From assembly GCA_009823395.1 (NCBI GenBank), contig CM020505.1:1094629-1158628 (forward strand): DNA of 64,000 bases, given 5' to 3'. The translations under genes were made by a program, and so were the position numbers. This DNA is from Thamnaconus septentrionalis (Eukaryota > Chordata > Actinopteri > Tetraodontiformes > Monacanthidae). The notes under the pieces were generated by a model. The model was not told where the DNA came from. It searched no databases and was given only the letters and a program-made list of their open reading frames with translations. Of this stretch, positions 42,191 through 53,300 are shown in pieces (position 1 is the first letter of the stretch; every line of letters begins with the position of its first letter).

Positions 42191-42805
42191 ATGCTACGGA
42201 CGGAAGTTGACCCTCAGAAGAAAGGAGGCGACGTGGTGACCATGTGGATCCCGACGCCCAGCATGACTGTCCCCCAGCGGATGGTGCTGTACGGGACGTG
42301 CGTGGTGGCCCTGGTCAACTCGGTGGGCCTGCTGGTGCTCATGGCTCAGCAGAATCACCAGCGCACCTGGCTGGAGCAGACGGGCGCCAGGCTGACGGAG
42401 GTGGAGCAGAGCTCGGTGGTGGAGTTCCTCCAGGAGGTGCCCAGAGGACCGGCGGGGATGCAGGCCAGACCTGCACAGCACCAGCACCAGTACCAGTACC
42501 AGTACTCCAGGAATAAGAGGAGCGACGCCCTGGAGAAGGAAGCGTCGCTGGAGCACCAACTCCTGGAGGAGGAGCAGGAGCAGCGGGGGGTCAGCGAGCA
42601 GGAGTCCAGCCAGGAGGTGGGAGAGGAGACGGAGAAGAAGAGGCACGAGTTGAAACACAAGCATCGGCACAGCCAGCAGCACAAGACTCACGTGCAGGAC
42701 GACATGATGATGATGATGACTTACTCCATGGTTCCGGTGAGAGCAAACTAACTGGCATTGATGCAGTGTGATTTTGTTATTGCTGAGAGAGGCTGCAGAT
42801 TAAAA

Positions 42806-42840
<35 letters not shown>

Positions 42841-44096
42841 TATTATTATTACGTCCCAAAAGTAGTGAAATGTGAATGTTCTTCTCCTCAGATCAAATTG
42901 TTGATTGACATCTGCAACAGTACCAAGGGAGCGTGCATTGCCGGTACAGTGTGTCATAGTTCGATACTTCACACCTGAACATTGTGTCAAAAAAAATGAA
43001 AACTTCCTGTCTCTAATCCACCCAAACCCTCTGTCTCTCTTCCAGGACCCCCAGGACCACCTGGTGAGTGAATGTGGCCACACTGAAGTCGCTCCTTTGT
43101 TGCTTACTGACCCAAAATGTTACTGAGTGGAATGTGTGTGTGTGTGTTGTGGTAGGTTTGCCTGGTGCCGACGGTATTCCTGGTCATAATGGCACTGATG
43201 GCATCCCAGGAGTGAATGGAGAGCCCGGGGCTGATGGGAAAAGAGGGAAAAAAGGTAACAAAATAGTGTCGTCTCTATTCTCTGTCCTTCCCTACGCAGT
43301 GTCTTCAGGGGCTGTTGGCCACTTTAGCGGAGAACAAGTGCTGCTATCACACAGCCAATGGCTGTGAATGTAACCAGGCGTTAGGAAGAGCAAAGAAGAA
43401 GAGGCCTGCACAGTCAATTTAAATCATACGCAGCGAGTCAGCGCATAGAACCCTGCTGAGTCTCCTGACCCATCCATAATGACATCACAATCCAACCAAA
43501 GTTGAGTCCGTTGGGTTTTTACAAAAGAGTGAATGGGTTTTAAAAAGTGGCACGCGCACTACAGCAATTTACAGACTATATAATTCCTACTCGTGGTTTG
43601 GAGCTAAATGTAGCGGAAGCTCCTGCCCACTTGTGCTTTGCTCTACAATGGCTTGACGCACAGCTCAGCCAGGCAGCTCAATAGAACACTTCACCATGCG
43701 ACAATGGCACAAAGTGTGTTCGCCCTGTAATGTCAGAGGCAGTAGAATAAGTTTTGCATGTCTTTACCAGGACCTGCTGGGGACAAAGGAGAGCCGGGTG
43801 AACAGGGAGCCAAGGGAGATGCCGGCCCCCCCGGTGAGAGGGGGCAGCCGTCCAATGATGTCATCATCGAAGGTCAGTCCAATCCAGCGATGCTGTTTTG
43901 ACTTTTAGACTCACGTGAAACTTTCTTTACAACCATGGAGTTGGGACATGGCCCTCTTCTCCCTGACAGGACCACCTGGCCCTCCTGGTCTTCCAGGACC
44001 TGTTGGTCCTCCTGGACCCCCTGGTCCCCAGGGGCCCCAAAGGACAAGGCACCACAGGGCTCATCTTCATGCTGCCCACACCATGGGTACAGTGCC

Positions 44097-44143
<47 letters not shown>

Positions 44144-45956
44144 CGTGGGGATAATCGATATATCCACATAGAGGTATATCGCAAAAGTGTCATGGAAACA
44201 CTTTATTCGTATGTACACTTCGCTGGACGTGACGCACGAGGTCACATGACCAGTTCACTTCAAGTGTAAAGTAATCAAAGAGAAAAACAAAACAACCATT
44301 CTTGACAGCAAACAAACATAAGCAAATGTAACTCTAGTGGGACGAGATTTGACGAACCTGGAGAGAACCCACGTAGACACGGGGGAACATGCAAACTCCA
44401 CACGGAGAGGCCCGGAATCCAACCTACGACCTTCTTGCTGTGAGGCGGCTAATTACTGCACCATCGTGTCACCCGATTGCTGACATCCCCTTCTTCTTTC
44501 TCTCTTGAAAGGAATGTTTCACGCGATCCCAAATGATGAAACCTCACCTGGGAAGGAGGGGACGAGGTTTCCCACAAAACCTGTGAAGACCAACGGTGTG
44601 TTTTGCCGAGCAGTGCGTCTATGTACATGAGCATTCACACAGCAGTGCAGTTGTTAAGCCTCTGGAGTCTGTTGTTCCGTTCCCCTTCCAGAGTGCCTCA
44701 TCAAGTCCCTGATCAACCCCAGAAATGTCACCAAGATGAAGATGACTTTTGGCACGTGGATGAGAGACACAGCGCTGGTCAACGATGAGCGAATATGGGT
44801 GGCGGAGCACTTTTCTGGTCAGTTGGTAACAGACGACAGATTGTGTGATTGTATAATAGATTCATAGATAGATTAATAGATAATAATAGATAATAGATAA
44901 TAGATTATGCAGACTGGCGAAAAATGGCCAAATAAGCGGAAAAATAAGCGAAATAGTTGGGCGCTGTTTTTTTCAGCAGGTGGAGGTGAACATTTTTGTG
45001 TCTTCCCCCTTCAGGTCGCGTGCTGAAGGAGTACGAGAGCATCGGCGCTTTTGAGAACAACAGCAGCCAAAGTTTGGATGTACTGAAGTTCTACCAGGGC
45101 TGTGGCAACACAATTCACAACGGCTCCTTTTATTATCAAATTGCAGGCACCTCCAGTATCGCGAGGTAAGTCGCCAGTCCGCATATGGAGGCACCGTGAT
45201 GCCAGGGCGACGTGGGTGATTCTACGGCCCCAGCAGTCATGGGAATACATAGAACACATGTACGCTTCAAATGATATATGGCAGCGGTTCTCAACTGGTG
45301 GAGTCTAAGGATCCACATATTTTTCCTTATAATGAAGTCAAAATTTAACGACAGACTGGGATGGAGCAGGATTTGACCTGCCGACCTTTCGGTCATTGGA
45401 CAACCTGCTCTACTTCCTGAGCTACAGTCGCCCTCCTGGGCTGTTCTTGTGTGTTTTACCGTTGGCCACGTGCTTGTTCTCGCCTCACAGGTACGACTTG
45501 CAAACCAAGAAGCTTCACAAGCTGGCCATCGAGAACGCCCAGCACCACAGCCTGGCCTATCTCTTCCAAAACTCCAAGACCTACTTCAAACTGGCCGCCG
45601 ACGAGAACGGCCTGTGGCTGATCTTCGCCTCCAGCGTGGACGAGAGCATCACGGTGGCCCAGCTGGACCAGAAGACCTTCTCCATCACGTCCTACGTCAA
45701 CACCACGTACCCCTGCAGCAAGGCGGGCAACGCCTTCATCGCCTGCGGCGTCCTGTACGTCACCGACACCAAGGACACCCGGGTCACCTTCGCTTACGAC
45801 CTGCTTAAAGGGAAACCAGTCAACATGACCTTCGACCTGAGGCCCCCTGGTGGAGTGCTGGCCATGCTGTCCTACAGCCCCAAGGACAGACACCTCTACG
45901 TGTGGGACAACAACTACGTCAGGCTCTACGTGGTCCACTTCATCACTGACGAGTGA
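42191..45956 (+). CDS. gldn: Gliomedin, complete, ten exons
   Basis: Type II membrane and shed matrix protein of Schwann cells that clusters sodium channels at nodes of Ranvier by binding neurofascin and NrCAM. Exons: 42191-42736, 42892-42943, 43046-43063, 43156-43254, 43771-43872, 43970-44086, 44512-44595, 44692-44817, 45015-45165 and 45491-45956, all in consistent phase, 586 residues. Exon 1 has a transmembrane helix (residues 32-51), a coil-like Glu-rich stretch and a furin site RNKR at 107-110, as in mammals. It ends in a Met-rich MMMMMTYSMVP. Exons 2-6 encode Gly-X-Y collagen triplets broken by SNDVII. Exons 8-10 encode the olfactomedin domain (TFGTWMRD, IWVAEHFSG, YLFQNSKTYFKLAADENGLW, TKDTRVTFAYDLL). 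ATG at 42243 has a better Kozak context and would drop 17 residues, leaving the helix intact. The collagen part is a little shorter than the human one. Confidence 0.95.
42807..42851. repeat. (ATT)n trinucleotide array
   Basis: About 15 units in gldn intron 1, ending some 40 bp before the exon 2 acceptor. Confidence 0.93.
44100..44141. repeat. (CA)n microsatellite
   Basis: About 21 units beginning 14 bp after the gldn exon 6 donor. Confidence 0.95.
44183..44270. mobile_element. Fragment of a GCGTTTCCAT-type MITE
   Basis: The stretch GTGTCATGGAAACACTTT through GACCAGTTCACTTCAAGT matches the interior of the fuller element at 53517-53958 (same order, several substitutions). It is a truncated copy in gldn intron 6. 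Confidence 0.65.
44357..44475 (-). mobile_element. Second fragment of the L2-like teleost repeat
   Basis: Contains AACATGCAAACTCCACACGG, as in the copy at 8442-8732, followed by CCTTCTTGCTGTGAGGCGGC and CACCATCGTGTCACCC, further segments of the same family. It ends about 36 bp before gldn exon 7. Confidence 0.65.
45362..45433 (-). mobile_element. tRNA-like SINE head (not a functional tRNA)
   Basis: Read on the minus strand, GTAGCTCAGGAAGTAGAGCA matches a Pol III A box and GGTCGGCAGGTCAAATCC resembles a B box, spaced as in a tRNA gene. The acceptor stem does not pair, and no complete cloverleaf is seen. It resembles a tRNA-derived repeat common in fish. It lies in gldn intron 9, about 60 bp before exon 10. 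Confidence 0.6.
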
Positions 45957-46350
45957 CGCACCACGGAAGAGACGCAGGAACTGATTGAGTGCAATAGCAG
46001 CTGGTGACAGTTCATCATTGGAACTGGACATGATTTGCTCTGAGAGACTCACTGGAATATTATATGGTTGCCAAAATGTCATTCAGATACCTAATTTGTC
46101 AGTGCTTGTAGGCCGATCAGTATATATCCTATTTATAGTAGTTTTGGTGCCACTAATAGCATGACAGTTTTCTTTTATCTTCAATTCAATATTATAGGAA
46201 ACATTTACTTATGAGTAAGGTGGTTTTTGTGGTTGTGTCTTCAAAGTTGTTGTTTTTGCATGACATTTCTTTCCATGTGCGTGTTGTCGACAATATTATG
46301 TACATACGGGACATCTGTTTGCCCTTAAAAATAAAGAAGCATGTCTTTTT
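45957..46350 (+). other. gldn: gldn 3' UTR
   Basis: From the TGA at 45954-45956 the sequence becomes AT-rich; AATAAA at 46330-46335 is the likely polyadenylation signal. A second plus-strand AATAAA at 46403-46408 could extend the transcript. Confidence 0.6.
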
Positions 46351-46402
46351 CAATTCTTGTGGCAGAAAAAAGAAAAACCACAGGGCCAAAAACCCATGAT
46401 GA

Positions 46403-46420
46403 AATAAAAACAAATTTATT
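46403..46420. terminator. Back-to-back polyadenylation signals of two convergent genes
   Basis: Plus-strand AATAAA at 46403-46408 (gldn side) and minus-strand AATAAA, seen as TTTATT at 46415-46420 (dmxl2 side), are separated by six bases. With the gldn signal at 46330-46335, the two 3' ends lie next to or across one another. Confidence 0.6.
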
Positions 46421-48178
46421 CACTTTACAAAGGTAAAACTTGGACCATGACCTGTTCTCTCACACACTTCCAGGCTCAAGTGCCTCCGTGAGCGTCTACG
46501 CATGATATTGGCTTGTTCGGCATTATTACATGCACACGCACATACACACCAGACATCAGTAGGACCATCAGTAGAACACTTAAGATATATACAGTACACA
46601 TAGTGGGCAGAAAGAGGGAGAGAAACACAAAATCTCTTTAATAAATACAATACATACACTTAACCAAAGTTACAACTAATCCAGCTGGTATGATACAAAC
46701 CAAAAAATAAAGAAATGCTTTTATGTTTGTACAAGCTGTTGTGTTATTTCATATATATATATATATATTTATAATTTATATATTAAAACTATTTCAAACG
46801 TTTGACTACTAGGCCAAATAAAGCCAGACATTCATTTGTATAGAACAGTTTTCCTCTTCAATAACCTATTTATCTGAAATAAACTTTTAGTGTCTCGAGA
46901 ATTTGAGTGCAAATATCTATTCCTCATGGATAAAACAGTAAAAACTAGAAGTAACGCACACTTACATACAGTACACTGTGTTGCTTGTCTCCCGGTCAGA
47001 CACAGTAAAACCCCTTACATTCCTAAAATAAAAGGCAATAAGTTAAAACTGTTTCAAAACGGAATGATCGAACAAACAAAAACGCATAAATAATTTAAAT
47101 ACTAAAATCAGAAGAAAAAAAAAAAAAACAGAGGAAGAAAATTCATATTGTGCAAAACCAGAGGAGGACCTTTGTGTTTCTGCTTTGGGTGGGTGGGTGG
47201 GTTGCTTGTTCAGGTTGGGAGCAGACAGATGGACACAATTATATCACGGTCACAGGGGATAAAACACGCCATCTTCCCAAAAGCACTGTGCTAGCAGCCA
47301 CACACAGACACACAGACAGACAGACAGGTGGGCGAAGGGGCGGGGGGTTGGAGGCGCACGTGTGACACACAAGCAGAGAGAGCGAGCGCACTCCAGGGTG
47401 AAACCGGGCCTGAGCTCAGCTCAAAAATGAAATGGAGCGCAGATGCAGGTTCTGGCGGCCCTCAACCTTTCATAAGGGGCCTGGAGAAGCCAGGCAGCAG
47501 AAGGCAGGGGGTGAGGTGAGGGTGAGGTGGGGGTGAGGTGAGGTGAGGTCGGGCAAAACCAACGTGAGAAAACAAAAAGATCAATGCAGATTCCAACAAC
47601 TCGATTCACACTGGAAACCACTAACTTAATTACAAACCACAGTGCTGGTTACAGTAGATGCTAAGAGAGTTCAGCGGTGGGCACAAAATGACGACAGTTA
47701 CACATTATTATCTTTGAATTTTTTTTTGTCTTTTTTGAATTTCTGCTTGAGCACTTTTACAGAGCACTATCAATAGACCTGTGATTGCACCGCGGAACGA
47801 GAACAGGACATGCATAGCTTCCCTATGGACACACTCTAAGAGTAGAGATTCCTCAATAAAATGACAATATATCTAGCTTTTTAAAATCAAGTATGATGCC
47901 GTTTGCTTCAAACTCTTGTTTTCAGCCTTTGGGAAAGAAAAAAAAAAGATATTTGCAGCTCTGTTTCTCATCCACAAGAGGATTTACATGGACTGTAAAC
48001 CTGCGGGTTAATACATGCTGCAAAAGAGGCCAAAAGAGACGACATCCTTTGATTAGCTCTTCCCCATCCACCGCAACGTTAATGCCTAGTGAGTGTTAGT
48101 AAAGCTGCTTTTCTCCCCCCCCCACCGTCTCTGTCTCTTTTGCTCTTTGGACCCTCTGGGAGAAAGTGGAAGTCGTCG
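46421..48178 (-). other. dmxl2: dmxl2 3' UTR
   Basis: About 1.75 kb of AT-rich, non-coding sequence follows the dmxl2 stop on the minus strand up to the AATAAA at 46415-46420. It includes an AT run at 46751-46768, a GACA run near 47310-47326 and a GGTGAGGTGAG-rich tract at 47507-47549. No other gene is visible. Confidence 0.55.
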
Positions 48179-50270
48179 TTACAGGATGTCGACCAAACTG
48201 CTTGGGATGCTGTAACGGTCGGGTAGGACCCTCATCTTCAGGGTGCCGTCTGCACCGCAGGTGAAGATGCGGTTGCCGGGCCGCGTCTCCACTTGCATGA
48301 CACCGGCGCCGATGTTGCGGAAGATGGACTGCTTAGCGTGCTCAGTGCTAAAGGAATGCATCAGCCCGTGTCCGGCCAGTTTCCACACCTGGAGCCAGAA
48401 GACAGCAGAAAACACAGGATTACGTACAAATAAACTGTTGCTCTACAATTTAAAAAAAAAAATACGTTTGGGTTGTTTTTGCAACACAGCCTTAAGTGCG
48501 GAATCGCATTACTGCCACCCTAGAATAAAAAAACTGCTCAGTATCACATTATAACATGAAACTATCGCGTTATTTTGTGAGAATTTTCACAGAAATGCGC
48601 TTGCATCAACTGGAGTTGATTGAAAAGGAACCCGCAATAGTGATTCAAAGGACTTTTGAGGTTCTAGAAATCTAGTTGAATCTAGCTCTATAATCTGTGT
48701 ACAAATACAATAAAGAATCCACACAGAAGGATGGGACGTCGTCCTCTTTACGTGACTGAGATCCCTCCTCATAACATCGCTTTTCAAACTAGAGGTCAGT
48801 AAATCAGTTTTTACTGACACCTCATGACATGAAGATCGCCTACAGCTCCAGTGACAGCAACTGGTCGAGGAATGAAAAGCTGAATTTCACGCCAACGTGT
48901 CCAAGCGGCTCGATTATTTTCCCCGACGTCGAGGACTCAGTTTAGTTGACGTGAGGCTGCACACGTGCGTAAATGTGTTGTGGCAGCTCGGTCGGCGAGT
49001 GACGGGCGACGCGTCACCTTCATGTTGCCCTCCGCCGAGCCGGTGACAAAGAAGTCTTCGAAGGCATCCAGTGCGAGGGCTTTGATGGCTGAGTCATGGG
49101 CCTGGAAAGTGTGGAGCAGCTGCCTCTGGCGGATGTCGAACACGCACACGAATCCCTTTCTGCCTCCGGTGATCAGCAGCTGCTGCTTAGGGGCGTACTG
49201 CAGCACAGTCGCTCCATTCTCATGGCAGGGGAACGCTGGAGGGTGGCGGGAGGGAGGCGCATGAATAGATTAAAAAGGCAAAAAAAAAAAAAAAAAAAAA
49301 AAGTAAAACGCATATTTTCTTATTTTTTTAGACTGGAATGCCAGGGTGTCTTGAATGGATGAATAGTTTTGTTTACTGCGTAAACTGTAAAACAAAACAA
49401 ATTTGCACTTTATATGCACACACAACAAAAATCAAGTAACTCTGCGAACAAAAAAAGAAAGAAGTAGGCTCAAGCCGTAGCTTATTCTTGCCTATCCCAC
49501 AATATTAATAATACAAGATAAAAAAAAAAACCACAAAACAAAATATGGTTTACATTATTCTTCATAATAGATTCACAATTTAATAATTTATCCTTATTAT
49601 GAAGTATTTTGCCCTTCAATATTTTTTTTTTTTAAAGATCTACACATTTTGAATTCGTCAATGATTCCATTCCAAAATGGAACTCCCAAAAGAGAAACAC
49701 ATCAATATTTAAACAGACCATGTATTCTATTTAGTCTTACCGTGGACCATGGTATTGCTTGGTGAAATCAGAGTATCCCACAGACACACGTTTCTAAAGG
49801 GAGGAAAATAAATGAGAGATTGAACTGGTCTGACACACAGTGACAGTGTTGCAGGTTAAACGACGCTGATCGCTGGCAGCTGGTGCGAACCTGTTATCGC
49901 TGGACTGTCCTGCAGTGGCGATGAGGCTGGAGGACGTGATGAAGGCGAAATCACCGCAGGTTTTAGTGTGGCACTGCCAACTCTGTCAGCAGGAGCGGGT
50001 CAACAATAACACACCATTACTTTACAGCAAAGATAGACTTTATTAAAAAAAATGTCATCTGCAGGCGTGGACGAGCGCCATGCTGTGCACGCTAGAGGTC
50101 GAGGAGGTCGAGGAGGTCGAGGAGGTGAGCTCACCAGGTAGGGTTTGGGGTTGGATGATGTTTGGTTGACCTGCCACAGGCTGAGGAAGCCCTCGCCGTC
50201 GGCAACGCCGCACTGTGGAAGTGGCACACGGCCGTCAGCACAATCACAGCAAACAGACAAAACAGGTACA

Positions 50271-50306
<36 letters not shown>

Positions 50307-53300
50307 ACCTTATTGCCCTGGGAGTTGAAATAGAGACGCGTGACTCGAGCGTTGCCTGCCTGTCTGAAGCAGATGAGCTGCTGAGGTCTGTTCCACTCAA
50401 ACATTCTCACACTGCCGTCCTGCGCCCCCGTCATATCTGCCGCACGTGAGCAAACACACACGCACACGACGGGGACAAGAAACAGACAGACAGACAGACA
50501 GATGGAGAGAGAGGAACAAAATAGAGCCACAGCCTTTAAAAAGCAAACACGGGCCATGCTGTTCCAATTTGAAATGCATGGAGGGGATGACCTTCCAAAA
50601 TAAAGCTCACGAAAGACACTCACAGTACTGATAGATGGGATGAGACGTCATCCTCTTCACGTTATTGAGGTTCCTCTTCATGATCTGGGAAGAGGAAAAG
50701 AAAAAGTTCTTTTATAAAGAAAAGGTGTGCAGAAAATAACTGCCAGATTGATGACATAATCAACCAGCTTTTAATATTTGTTTTAATTTATTTCAAATTC
50801 ATCTCGATTAAATTGATATACCACTTGTGTTTTTTTGTTCTGTTCTGCTTCTTTTACACACACTAATTGGCTCAAATATCAGCCCCTATCTTGTGACATG
50901 CTGAACTACAGCACAGAATCACTAAGATGAGAAAGGAAGGCCTCCTGATTTTTAAAATTCAGTTAATTTTAAAAAGAAAAAGCGAATTAAATTGCCACTT
51001 TGTAGTCATGAATTCTTGAACGTGGAATATTCTCAAAGAGAACAGAAACGCAAGTTTGCTCTGTATGTTGAAAACTTTATAATACCCGAGTGGCTGTGAG
51101 TCCATCCTGTCTTGCTTTGTGTATCACACACACATTTATCAACATGGCTGGAACATGGAGAACCCTGGCTGCATGTAATTTGACGCACATCTGCACCTTG
51201 GGCTGTCTGCGTGTGTCTGTGCGCTCTGCTGCTATCCGTGTGTGTATGAATTTATCTTTGCCCTGCAAACACAGTTTGTATCAGCCTGCATAGACTCAGC
51301 AGGGCGGCTGTTTAGTCGGCAGCGCTCGGTTTGGCCTGACATTGATAAGAGATAAAATAAAGCAGTGATATTGTGCAGAGGCCGCAGACAGACTTCAGAC
51401 TCAGCTTCCACTGCAATGCTCATAAAACCTTGTGTGGGGAGCGCACAATGTTGTGGCAGAAAACTTCAAAGTGAAAGCTTGTGTTGTGAGCAAACCACAA
51501 GCTCTAAAACAAAGGAGCCAAACTCTGGCCCGAGGGCCAAATCTGGCCCGCAGTGTAATTATATTTGGCCCACAATTCAATACAAATACTAAAAATCCCA
51601 GAATGCTCTACTTGTATTTTGCCGCGTCAATCAGGACAGGATGTTCAATCAAGGACTTTATTATGACTTAATTGGTTTATTGTTGTCACTTATTTTTTAT
51701 CTATCTATTTTTATCTATTGTTAGCCCGCGTAAAAAGGTTAATATTGAAATTTAAATCAGAAGGCTGCAACTAAGAAAATTTTTATTTACATTTTATTTA
51801 TTTTGATGAGTTTTTGTCATTTGAAATCAGATTTTGCATGTGCATGTTTATTGTATAGTATTAAGCTTTGTTTGTTCCAGGTGGAAGCACAACTTGTTTG
51901 GGTCCATATGAAAGGTTCACTGTCATATCCGCAGGAAGATTTTTTCAATAAATAAAGTTTGACAATTTGACCCACTGTGTAGTTGAGTTGGACACTCTGC
52001 TCTAAAAGCCGCGCGGTTCCCCCCACTGGCTATGACTGGGAACTACAACTCTGCCACTTCCTGGTGGGTGAATGCGTTTGGTGTGCTCTGTGTGTGTGGC
52101 GCCAGGTCTCCTACCACACTGGCTCCCATGCTGGTCTGCCCGCTGCCGAGCCACGGCATGGAGGCGGAGACTGGCATCTGAGGTGGCGCGAAGGGAACGG
52201 AGCTCGCCTGGGCGATGTTGGTGTGAGAGGAACGGTAGTCGACGTCATCGGAGCTGCCAAGCAGAACAAAATCAAAAGCCGTTAGAAGAAAGGTGTGGAG
52301 CTCACATACAGCTACTCACCTAGAAAGATATTTTCAAACTGTTGTATTAAGGAAAAAAAAAAAACATGCAACACTAAACCAAAGCTGTTTTTTGTTTTCA
52401 CTGCTGTGGCTCGCGACTTGTGAATGTCAAAACTCAAAGTATTTTATAAGACCAATCAAAAGTGGTTTATAATGCAGAGAAGTTGACAATCACAAAAGCA
52501 GAGCAGCCGAGCAAATGTTCAGTTTGTCAATTAAAAATTTTGAAAATATGAAAATTCCACTGAATTTCATTCTCAGTGAAATTATTGTGTAAATAATAAT
52601 GTAAACAATGCAAACACTTTTGTTGACGCACTTGTACACAGTAAAAAGATGAGGGAGTGAATGTTACCTGCGGGACTCCTTGTCAAAGTCGTCCCCAATC
52701 CAAGTGAAGGGCTGGACTGCCACCAGACTGGACACGTCCACCTCCTGCACGTCGTGCGTGGAGGCCAGCACGATCTCGTTGGAGTTCGCCTGGATGGGAG
52801 GAAGGAAGCAGAGCGGACGAGACGCAAGAGGGATAAACTCTTGTGTCACCAAGGAGACGGTTCTGATTGTGTGATGTGACATGAAAGGTCATGCAAATCT
52901 GACCTTGTTGATGGCAAACGCCATAATGATGTCGGACTCCTTGTGAATGATTTTTGCTTTGCCTCCTGGGTAACCCAGGTCCGCCTCCACCTGGAAATAA
53001 GCAAACATGAGCCAATAGAATGGAAGTTACAACAGGCCAGGTTCCTAATTTTCACTGATCTTGGTAATAAGAATTACTTGTTCATAATCAGAGCAGATAC
53101 AGAATTACATTACGCTGTTTGATCCCACAGAGAAAGACTAACAATTGTTTTTGGTTTTAGGTTCCTTTTAAACAAAATAAAATCATCTGGCATAGCTGGC
53201 AAGCTCAGTGCTGCCCTGACAGTGAGCATGCAGGTTAGTACATTCAGAGTCTGGGCCAATCTTTTTTTTTTTTTTTTTTGCTTTGAATCCAGCAGGATTA

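Noticed and set aside
42194..42691. 165-codon Leu-rich minus-strand frame opposite gldn exon 1
   Set aside because: Antisense of a Gln/Glu-rich coding exon, which always yields Leu-rich frames; no promoter or homology.
45362..45433. Possible tRNA gene on the minus strand
   Set aside because: A and B boxes are present but the acceptor stem does not pair, and the B box departs from consensus; treated as a SINE head.
45456..46082. 208-codon minus-strand frame opposite the last gldn exon
   Set aside because: It is a shadow of the olfactomedin exon; the plus frame has family motifs and correct splice phase.
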